In this document: positions 54,165 to 64,000 of the stretch, in pieces
How the letters are laid out: each line of letters opens with the position of its first letter
Numbering within the stretch: position 1 is the first letter of the stretch
Source of the DNA: Onchocerca volvulus
Lineage: Eukaryota > Nematoda > Chromadorea > Rhabditida > Onchocercidae
Length of the DNA: 64,000 nt
Direction of reading: 5' to 3'
NCBI GenBank assembly: GCA_000499405.2
Contig: HG738140.1
Location: 10,629,560-10,693,559 of the forward strand
Notes under the pieces: model-generated
What the model saw: only the letters and a program-made list of their open reading frames with translations
Database searches by the model: none
What the model was told of the DNA's origin: nothing
Position numbers and translations under genes: made by a program

Positions 54165-57100
54165 TGCATCTTTGTAATCCTTATATTCGTGTTCTGGAAT
54201 GTCAAATATTTCAGCAGCATTATCTAAAATAAAAATGTCATATTAACTGCGAGAAATATCACATGGAAATAAAAACTTGTAATATAAAAGCTGTGAATTT
54301 TTAAAGGAATAACAATTTTTGTCTGCCAATACTATCGAAAAGCCAACAGAACAAAATTTTTATTAAATTAGAAATCATTTATAATTATAGAAAATCATAA
54401 CATCCAAAATATATTATTCAAGCTAAATCTTATACTCTGCTTATACTGCCCAATAGATATATATTGCAATAACAGAGGTTTAACTAAAAACAATATATAA
54501 TTTATAATCATTCAAAAAAAAGAAATTCTTATTTGTAACATTGGAATATAACGTACCAGGAATTTGTTCCCGATGCTCAATTCCTTTGGACAGTCTTGCA
54601 AGCAATTCCTTTTTGGATAAAAGAATCGGCAGCTGCGGCGGGACTGGATTGCGCCGAAATTCAAGTTCTTCATTCAAATGTCCGGAACGTTTAAAATGTA
54701 CCTTCCCATTTTGAATGTAATTTGATTTTGGTGATTGAGTTAACTACAAAATCACGAAAGAATATAGAAATTAAGTTGTTTATTTTCTTATTTTTTTTTA
54801 TTTTGAATAATTTTTCTAGATTCATCTAGAAAAAAAAAAAAAAAAAAAAACTATATTGGATAAAGTTACCTATAAATTTAACAAAACATAAGGAAAGTAA
54901 TTAAATCTTTCACGGATGAAAGATTTCGTAATAATTTGTATTATTCTAGTAAATCTTTTCCAGCTAGTGATTGTTATCTGATGATTCCTATGAATGTTCT
55001 TGACTCCTTTTCAATATTTCTTTACTACATGGTACTCGATCTCCCGCTATTTATGAAGTAAAATTCCTTGATTTGCTACTCTGATATATCGAATCAGTAT
55101 CGAATCCGACAATACATTTGGAATAATTTAATAATAATTTGAGTAAAAAAAGTCATATAATAATATAATACCATCTAGGTTTTCTTTTTTTCTGATTAAT
55201 ATGTTAATTATACTGCTTATTGAGTTGCCGCTAATTTCTGAACATTTTCTTAATAATTTCACAAAACTTGAGAGAACTGTATTTCAACCGAATTTATACA
55301 AACATTAATTCAAACGACCAATAAGTATGTCACGAATTTACTGGCAGTTACTCGTAAAAAGAATGTCCTAGTAGTAACATGATTACATCTGGCGATGCAT
55401 TCATTTGTTCATGTTACAGGTCGCTGAAGCACTTCTTTAATAGAGTTACTGAACTCAGATATTGGCAAAATACATACTGTAATTGAGAAATGTCTCTTGA
55501 AAAAATGAAGAATCAAAGAGTAAGAGAAGGGGGCAATAAAAACAGAAACAAGAAATCTGAAGAAAAAGCGGAGATGAAGTGTTTTTTCATGGACGGGCTC
55601 CAGTGATCGAGTGTATGTTTGAAAGAAGAAGCATGTCGAGATGGCAGGCCTGTACTTGCATTTTGCTTGCTTTAAGCAAAAGCATCACAATCGTCATCAT
55701 CTTTTTCATCATCCCTTTCTTCTTCTACAGTAGCAAGCACTGCATCAGCAAAGCACTGAACTCGCTAATGTCCAACCGAACTATTGTGTAAGTTCTGTCT
55801 TTTTTTTCTCGAGATTTTTTCTCAATTTCAAAAATTAGAAGAATTTTAAGGGATGATACTTATATTTTAAAGTTTCCTATTACTGTCCGACGTCCTTAGG
55901 TTTCTTTCGTTGGAAGATAAGAAAGTATAAAAAAAAGTATAAAAATAGAAAGCAAGGAAAGAAACATTACCACATCAACTTGAAGAGATCTGTCTAATGT
56001 GAAGCAATATTCTAATTCAAAAAAAAAAAAAAAAACCAAATATTATGGAAATCAGCTTTCTTTCTTTATTTTCTGTTGTCTCATAATATAGTGAAACGTT
56101 ATTGGCAAGTCTCTCTTCTTCCTTCAGTGTAACAAAAGTAACAAATTAAGCATCTAATTCCATTTTCTGTTGATTCAACTTGGATTAATTCTACATCTTT
56201 TTCACAATCACAAAGAATATTCATGTCAACGAGACTTTAACATAAGGCATGCATTCTATTTCAAATCTACTTATGCACAGACAAACAATAATCTAGATAT
56301 TTTCCAATGGTATTCAATATTCACTTCTCTACTTGTTTACTGTTTACACGTCTTCCGACATAATTTTCCTGAACTATTTTCTTTCTTAGGACTAAAGCAA
56401 TTAAGTCCATTACCTGTGTTTCTTTCAAACAAAAGACTTACATTGGCCGTTTGTATTTTTACATTCCCAAGACAAATCGCATTAACATTTGTTTATTAAT
56501 TACTGAAGAAAAGTGATCTGAAAACAAAATCTGAACTTTTGACCACAGATTCACTAGTATAAAGTTTTTGTTGGATCACCACTTAATCATCTAAATAGAA
56601 ATTGATAGGAATTTTAAATCCATCCAGCGGAAATTTCATACAATTCATTCATATTACGTAACAGTATTTGAAATTTTTTGAATTTAAATTTTCTTAACAA
56701 CACTAGCAAAATAAATTGTAATTTCAGAGAAGAAGGAAATGAAGGTGAAAAACCACCTTATTCATATGTTGCACTGATTACGATGGCAATTAGCGATTCA
56801 CCTGAACGACGAATGACTCTTTCACAAATTTATCATGTACTACCCTCAATTTTTCTAGTCGAATTATTTCATAAATTTGAATATAAATTTAATCTATCTA
56901 TTGCATAGGAATCTCAAAAGTCAATAGCGCAAGATTTTTTGAAATTCTTTTTAGTTTCTTCGGTAATTCTCATGTTTTTTTAGAACTTTAAAAATAAAAC
57001 TTCATTTATCCGAACACAAAAGTTAGATTTCAAAAGATTTAACATCCAAGTTTCAAACACGGGATGATTAATACCCATCAAAACTTTATTCTTTTCTCAT

Positions 57101-58572
57101 GATGGAAAACTATTCACATGTAATAAAAAAAAAGCAAAAAAATACTAGGGAAGTCCGGTATGAATCAACCTAAATGAAAAAAGATCTCTCCCATCATGTG
57201 TCCTTTCTCTTACAGTATATTGATGCTCGTTTTCCATACTACCGTAATTGTAATCCGAAAAAGCGTCAAGGATGGCAGAACAGCATCAGGCATAACTTGT
57301 CCCTAAACGACTGCTTCATCAAGAAGGCACGCGATGGTGTTGGGTCCGCAAATGATCGTAAAGGAAATTTTTGGACGTTATCACCAGATAGCATCAATAT
57401 GTTTGATAATGGAAATTTTAAGAGAAGGTATAACTACTGTCTTAGTTTATTAGTAATATTAATCTATACTATATCCAAAGGATATATTTTTAGTCCCACA
57501 GAAGTCTACAAGTGTTCATCATAAATATGTTTCAAAACATCTACTGACAAAATTAAAATCCGAAAAAAGTGATACTAATTCAGTCATGCTTTTAAGTAAA
57601 ATCTCTATAAAATATAGCAACAATATCTAAGGCATATAGTCCTGAAACTTTTAAGTAGGCATAGTTATTGACTCAAGTTAGTCTCCTAAGATCAGGTGAT
57701 CCAAATGATAACAGTGGATAGTGCGCAATTTATTTGTCATAACAAATATTTGTCATTATGCATGATCTTATTCATTACTAAACATTCTTAAAAATCAGTA
57801 GAATATAAAGAAATTGAAGTGTTATCTCTTCCGCCTCTTCTCTTTCTTTCTCTAACAATTAAATACAAAAGAATGATCATGTATGAAAAGTCAAAAAAAT
57901 GATTTTAAAGATCGCCAGAAAAAAGAATGAAAGAGGCGCCAGCACGAAGTCGATTAACTTTTGCTCAGACAACTGATTCATGCAAAAGCACCATTCGACG
58001 TCCACAAGAACTTTCCAAACATCATTTTGCATCCTTCGCTCTACATTTTTTAAGCCACCGATATTTTCTTAAATATACTGCTGCAAAGGATCTCAACATA
58101 TAACTTTACTGAAATCTTGAATTCAATAATGTTCGTTTATGAAGACTGATTAACTTCTAAACTCTTGACAGCTAAAATACATTATAATTTCTTTACAGGC
58201 GACGAATGCGACGTGTGACAAAATGCCTCGATGCAGAAGACAAAGCGCTGAATTTACAACCCTGGTTTTTGCAATATATGCAACGACAGGCGCAACAACA
58301 GGTACGTATAGTTAATTCGATGAAACAACTAATTTAAGCTTATAAAAGAAAAGTTCGCAACTTGTGGCTATAAATATTAACTTATATGAACCCACTATAT
58401 GCTTTTGGCAAAATTATATAAACTAACAGTGATGGGATAAATAACGAATATTGTGTCCTTGAAGACATTTTTAGATCAATATCTTATTCAAGAAAAACTT
58501 TAAAAATCTCTAAGTTAAAATTAAATTTGAAAACTTAATTTTCGTTTCTCTTCTAAATAGATTGCAAATCTT

Positions 58573-58625
<53 letters not shown>

Positions 58626-61600
58626 CTGTTATATAAGCTAATATAAAATCAACTGGAAACATTATTGTGATTTTTGAATGTCTTTTACTTATAACAAAGT
58701 TTTGTTCCAGCTTTTGGTTCACCCCCCAACAATGTTTCATTTATCGGACAACTATGGACCAACAGGTAACATTTGTTGGACTGCTCCACCAGCACAAATC
58801 ATGGAACAGAAGGCTATACTACATAATAGTCCACCTGTACTACCTGCAACTATTCATCCATCATCAACAATTATTTATCGAAGTCCCGATGAATTTCCAG
58901 GAGCTTGGACAAACACAATTATTCAACAGCAACAACAAGAACAGCTGCTTCCACCCATGCAAACATTACAGCATCCATCCAGTATCATCTATGAAAAGTT
59001 GGACGAATATCCATCTTAAATGCATATCCAGCAATGTTATCAAAAGAGAAATGCCAAAAAAGAAACTAAAGATACAAAGAATTCCCGTGCAGCTGCTGTT
59101 TCTAAGTTTTTGTTAAAATTTATGTAAGCTAACAGCGATGGATAAATAGCTATGATTTTTAATATTATGTTTAAGGTATTTAGAGCCAAATATCAAATAA
59201 GCATAAAAAAACTATGAAGAATTTTGATCTAAAAATTAAATTCAAAACTTTTACGTCTTATTCATCTCTGTTAAAAGGATTGCAAATTTTGTAAAACAAC
59301 AAATAAAAATTATCACAGCAGAATATAAATTACTATTTCGTTGCAACGGTTTATCAAGTTGAAACTTTAGAACTCTTATTTATTTCGAACTTAAATCAGG
59401 ATCAGGAAATCACTGAATAATTGTCTCATCCAGATTTCCTTGACATGACTTGGAAATCAGGAAAGAAAAAAAGAATCCTTATTTCTAAACTACGATCAGT
59501 GGTGCTTAAGTGTGAACAAGATGAGTTAGTCATTTTTTTTGCAAAACATCACTCATAAGCTTCAAATTAAATTCCTATAAATTATGGAAGCGACAAAAGT
59601 ATTTCTGCACTATCATCAATACAAAGATACCTTCACTGCTTTTATAATTTATAGTAATTTGATTTTAAATTTATGAGTGACATCATCAATAGTATGGCTG
59701 AGTTTTTTACAAGAATTTCAATTGATAAAGGCAGTTTATCGGTCAGTTTCAAAAAAATTCATTGATTTTGGAAATAAAAAATTTCCAGTTACAGAAAATT
59801 TCTCATAAATCTCACCCGCGAATTGATTAACAACTTCTCACATTCATTTTTGATAATCTGCAAAAAAAGTGCTAATTATTGGTTTGGCACGCAATCAGTA
59901 AAGATATAAAATTTCCAACTTTTTAAAAATTTAACTGAAATGATCACACAATATGTCTCCTACACTGGCAAATCATTTCTGATTTAACTATACGCAAAAA
60001 AAAAAGCAATAATTGAATACCGAAATATTTTTTGCTTCCTCTTCAAGTTCTTGAATTTGCTTTTTAAACTCTTGCACTTCCATCTGAAAAAGAAATCAGT
60101 AATGATTAGATATTTTGGAAAATAGTCAAAAATGATCCGCTTTTATGTATCTTATTTCATCTTTCACTAAGAATGTGTAAATGCTTTAGCGGAATTTGAA
60201 GAATCATAAGAGCAAAAGAAATTTTTTTTTTGCGACGGACATTTAGTAGAAAAATAAAAGAATACAAACATCATACAAGTCAATTATAAACCATTACATT
60301 AATATTATCTGCAAGAAAGAATTATGCTATCATTCCAGCGGAATTTAAAGAATCATAAAAATAAGATAATCAGTAAACAAGATACCTGACATTGAAAGAA
60401 ATGACTTTGAAAACTGGAATCTGAAAATGTACATGCCAAAATTTCACTTCTAAACAATGTATCTAAGCTATTTTTGTAAACAAAATTCTAATACTAGAAA
60501 AGATGATACTAAGACTTTTTGTCGAGAAAGGAACAGAATTTGTTAAGGGAAAATCATTAAAGAAAAAAAAAACATGGCATTTAATTCTGATTCAAAATTA
60601 TATAAGGAAATCTGGAAGACTTACCTTTTTCATCGATAAATTGTTTTCCATCTGTTGTTGCTCCAGCCAAACACTTTCTTAACGTTTCCTGAAATATTTG
60701 CAAAAATAGAAAAAAATTAAGAACTTTTAAAAAACATAATAATTAAATTTATATAGTAAGGATTTTCAAACTTTTACTCTTAATCTACATAGAACATGTA
60801 GTTAATAGACTAGTTTTCAAGAATTCTTAATAATAATATCATTGTGACTCTATGAAATCCGAATACAACACGTTGTAAAAGCTGTGAAAGTAGAATGTTA
60901 TCAGAACATGCTCAGAGCTTCAAGCATGATTAAAATAATAGTTTGAATCACTCAATTTTAACTGTAGCCAAGGAGAGATCTTATTCTTGCAATATGAAAA
61001 GCCTCTTACATCCTTGAACAAACCTCTTAAGTTTTGCCTGCCATAAAATATGATGCACTGAATAATCGGGTAACACAGATGATAAGTGCGAGATGTCAGT
61101 TGCAAAATAAATAAGATTTTATTTCGATGTACCAAAACTTCATTACACCTCTTATTACTGCACAATATAGGGTATATATGAACAATTTTTCGAAAGATGC
61201 TCACAGAGAAAGCGGTTGAATTATTCACTTTAATCTAATTGTTAATTATTTACTTGAAAAATATAAGCATTCTCCAAATAAAAAGAATTACTTCAGCTAA
61301 ATAGCAAGTAGTTACAGAACATGCAAATATTCTTACCTTACAAACTAACCGTTCTACATCATCATTTTGTCGTTTTTCACTGTTTTCTAAATAAAATAAA
61401 ATATTTCTTATAGCATTATAAAGAGTTCTTTAACAAATAATATAATACATTATTACTTCTTTTTATCTCAACATTCTCTATAAAATTCCTATCAAGATAT
61501 ATTTGTATATAGCGACATGTTTAAAAAGTACGAACAAAATTAAATGAATAACTGAAAAAAAGAAACTGCGAAAACAATTTGCAACAATTATAATATAAAA

Positions 61601-62670
61601 TAATTAACTAGCTAGATGTCAAATAAAATTACAGATATTAATCACCAAAATTTGGAATTTAATTCTTGCAAAATATTCCATTACCTTGACTTATTAATTA
61701 CTGTCACCGTATTAATTATTTCTAGAACTTTCTCTCCGAACACTCTATAAAATTAGCAACTGATTACCTTCCATAATTTGATTATATTTAGTATGCAAAT
61801 CAGCCAACAATTTTTCGGCTCGATGGTTTCGCTCCATTAGTACTGTAAAAAGTGATGCTAATAAAAGAAACTTGCAGAAATTATTTGGAGTATTATGCAG
61901 CAGTTATACTTTGACAAAAAAAAGGCACCAAAAATTTTTCTACAAAATCACTTAATCTTGTTCAGAATAAATTTTAGCTTAATTTTACAGCATTAGAAAT
62001 CAGGGTGAAGGATTATGGGAAAAATGAATAGCGCATTTTTTCGGGGTGTTAAAAAGATTCCCTACTAATTACGAAAATAAGTAATCAATGGATCAAAATG
62101 GAAGATGTATCTTTTATCAGTCCTTATGATGTTCTGAGTCATTTAGCCCTAAATTTACAAATTTTGTTTCTCATTACTTAGACCTTAGCTAACATGCTTT
62201 TAATCAAACAAATATTAGTCCAGTAATTGATAATATTTCATTCTTTACAAAGCACTACGCAGTAAAACAGAGGTTCGTTCGATCGCTTTTCTCAAAAAAG
62301 AATAGGAGTATGAGAATACTGTGACAAAAAAAAAAAAAAAAAATTATTAAAAAGAACGCTAAAAACTCGCTTTAGCGGGCGAAAATTGAAAAACTTCGCT
62401 GTTTTCTGTTCCAGTTTTCTATCTCAATACAGTAAATATATATATCTTTGCAAACATATTCTTTATTTAATGCGTAAAACACAAAAAATTTCACTTACGC
62501 TGTAATTGTGCGCTCAAACCGCCTGAATGTACCACTAATTTCGAATATCTGTCAGCTAAATAAGCATAGTTTGATTGATAATTTTTATACTGAGCAGTAT
62601 AAAGCAATAAGAATATAACCAATAAAACACCCACAACAAGGCGCGACCATAACACTGCGCGCAAATTCAT
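54165..62670 (-). CDS. type II membrane coiled-coil protein, Golgi GOLM1/CASC4-like; 3' end open
   Basis: Exons, high to low: 62670-62499, 61842-61768, 61386-61337, 60688-60625, 60420-60386, 60083-60021, 54743-54557, 54223-54165. All eight junctions agree in phase and give 235 residues; the end beyond 54165 is not resolved. The start ATG follows a TTTCAG acceptor-like site, and an earlier ATG 5 bases upstream runs into a stop. Residues 1-25 form a short cytosolic basic stretch (NLRAVLWSR) plus one membrane segment ([14 protein letters not shown]), so a type II signal anchor. A heptad-rich charged region follows ([31 protein letters not shown]), then a Pro-containing tail and an acidic stretch ([14 protein letters not shown]). 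This layout matches GOLM1/CASC4 Golgi proteins, but the similarity is architectural, so a different coiled-coil membrane protein is possible. The 5.3-kb sixth intron encloses the forkhead gene on the other strand. Confidence 0.65.
55768..59019 (+). CDS. fkh-6: forkhead transcription factor, FKH-6-like
   Basis: This is a nuclear DNA-binding protein with a winged-helix domain. Exons 56728-56836, 57216-57427, 58199-58301 and 58711-59019 join in phase. A first exon at 55768-55787 (MSNRTI, donor TTGT|GTAAGT) fits the required phase but is a proposal; with it the protein is 250 residues. Domain: [35 protein letters not shown], the recognition helix in [30 protein letters not shown], then [14 protein letters not shown]. 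Two small insertions are unusual for forkheads: NCNPKKRQG before the helix and [10 protein letters not shown] in wing 1. As I recall, C. elegans FKH-6, a regulator of somatic gonad fate, carries matching insertions and the same NGNFKRRR end, so I favour that orthology. The tail is rich in Pro and Gln (IIQQQQQEQ). The gene lies wholly inside an intron of the opposite-strand Golgi-type gene. Confidence 0.85.
58575..58625. repeat. long poly(A) tract
   Basis: About 50 bases of A with a single G at 58614, in the last intron of the forkhead gene. Similar shorter runs occur at 54833-54850, 62325-62343 and 62905-62930. Confidence 0.95.
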
Positions 62671-64000
62671 CCCATATTTGAGACACTGAAATCATCGATT
62701 AAATGAGTAAACAAGATAAGTATACAGCGGTTAATGATGACTACACATCGTAATCCTGAAAGAAATCATAGAACCAGCTATCAAATTATCCCATTTGCTC
62801 TGTCAACGGAAATTTAATCAAATTATCATTTTATATTATACATATTCAATGATTTAATGTGAATTTTTAACGGTCCTCCTAAATATTCCATAAGAACTCG
62901 TTCAAAAAAAAAAAAAAAAAAAAAAAAAAACTGATTCTTAACACTTCTTATGAATAATCTTCAAATGAAATATCAAAAGTAAACTTGACGGGAAATGAAT
63001 TTCGGGTTTGATATGATGCAAGTTTGAAAGTTTAGCAAGGTACTAATTAGGATATAATTAGAATTTAAGACTTCGAGTAAATACAAGAATTAATTGGAAT
63101 GAGTTATTGAGGAAAGAGAGAGGATAGAGAGCTGCAACAGTCGATATGTTTGAATGTGTGCCATGGACGGATAGATGCTCATGTTCGATGCTAACCACAA
63201 CTCATGGCATGTCATGATATATTCGCCCGCGCTGTGATATGCACCCTCCGCGGCACATTGAAGGGAGAGGCAGAGAAGAGATGTCGAAATAACATAAGAG
63301 GGTCGAGCAAGAAAAATGAGTGACAACTGTACAGTGGGAAAGAAAAAAAGGGATGGAAATGAGTGAAGTGAAAGAGTTGCTGATTTGTGGTGATCAGCAT
63401 TTGACGAGGAGCGAATTATGACAGGTGACATAGTGGGTTTTTCCACTATTTGCTGGATTTCGAGGTAGAGACGTTACGGACGTGGACTTTGCTAACTAGT
63501 GACCAGTCCGGGGTTAAAGTTCAGGACTGTAGGATAGGACCGATTAAGGTCGCATGATCATTTCAGTTTTTGCTAATACACAATTCTTTCGATGTTGTTT
63601 ACAACAACGTACGAGCTTTGTTCTCGTTATTGTACTCCTCATTCCCTTAATAATTTACATATTGAAAGGTACACTAGAAAGGTTCAGGTTGGTAGTTGTG
63701 GTTATGTTGACTCTTTCGTAGTAACTGTTATCATCTATCACTTATCACTTAGCGGTTTCATCCATCTCTTCAACTTTATGCAGAATTTTCAGAATAAAAA
63801 TCGAAGTTCCATTCCTTATTCCCTTTTCATTCGTTTTTTCCTTCAAATATTGGGGAAACATTGAATTTATTAGCAGAATGCATGATGCTTTGTCTAGTTT
63901 TGTATATCCACAGAGATGCACAGTAATCTTCGTACTTTCATGTTTAATTCATTGAATTAGTTAGAATAAAAGAACTGAAATTATTAGTGTTTATTAAGCC
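62671..64000. other. upstream region of the Golgi-type gene
   Basis: A G+C-richer patch at about 63100-63560 contrasts with its surroundings and resembles the patches near 600, 3400 and 41700. It contains overlapping minus-strand open frames (63090-63446) of Ser/His/Leu-rich, non-family sequence. It may be a promoter for the leftward gene or for one beyond the window. I find no exon chain. Confidence 0.4.

Noticed and set aside
56170..56499. 109-codon open frame on the plus strand upstream of the forkhead domain
   Set aside because: Phe/His-rich, no motif and wrong phase to join the forkhead exon; likely chance inside an intron.
58667..59116. 149-codon frame overlapping the last forkhead exon
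   Set aside because: A shifted frame of the true exon, which is read in the other frame with a consistent splice phase.
63090..63446. 118-codon minus-strand frame with hydrophobic stretch
   Set aside because: Two overlapping frames are open in the same patch, with no family and no splice partners; treated as a compositional effect.
1..64000. tRNA, rRNA, CRISPR and bacterial operon features
   Set aside because: By eye I found no tRNA arm set, no rRNA core sequence, no regular repeat-spacer array and no prokaryotic gene layout; a short tRNA could still be missed without a covariance search.

Overview
The window is nuclear DNA from an invertebrate, most likely a parasitic nematode. It is very AT-rich, and its protein-coding genes are split into many short exons joined at T-rich CAG/TAG acceptors. 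Several start codons sit just behind an acceptor-like site, as expected for spliced-leader trans-splicing. The proteins also point to nematodes: a Dishevelled with a leader before its DIX domain, an H-NOX guanylate cyclase, a cuticlin-like ZP protein, a Ly6/uPAR-type surface protein and an FKH-6-like forkhead factor. A filarial or other clade III source is plausible but is inference. Exon coordinates below come from reading splice sites by eye and checking that the codon phase carries across each junction.

Layout. 1-9188: no gene found. 9189-13095 (-): VRK-family protein kinase. 14269-14746 (+): small unrecognised protein. It ends 165 bases before 14912-23357 (+), a full-length Dishevelled (DIX, PDZ, DEP and conserved C-terminal tail). 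26461-31560 (-): H-NOX-type soluble guanylate cyclase, complete except for its first residues. 35740-38975 (-): Wnt ligand of Wnt4/CWN-1 type, lacking only the signal-peptide exon. 44778-45561 (+): secreted or GPI-anchored Ly6-like protein. 50835-52459 (+): short cuticlin-like ZP protein. 54165-62670 (-): type II membrane coiled-coil protein resembling Golgi GOLM1/CASC4 proteins, with a forkhead gene (55768-59019, +) inside its largest intron. The rest is AT-rich spacer with simple repeats, several inverted repeats and one near-perfect 56-bp fold-back element.

Function. Two genes belong to one pathway: the Wnt ligand, and Dishevelled, the cytoplasmic hub that relays Wnt/Frizzled signals; they lie about 12 kb apart with the guanylate cyclase between them. 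VRK and forkhead proteins are developmental and nuclear regulators, and the guanylate cyclase probably serves gas sensing. No bacterial, viral or complete mobile element was found. The most unusual items are the possible two-gene transcription unit feeding dsh, with a 20-base palindrome that pairs a splice donor with its own complement, a probable non-canonical splice acceptor in dsh, the nested forkhead gene, and the fold-back element upstream of Wnt.
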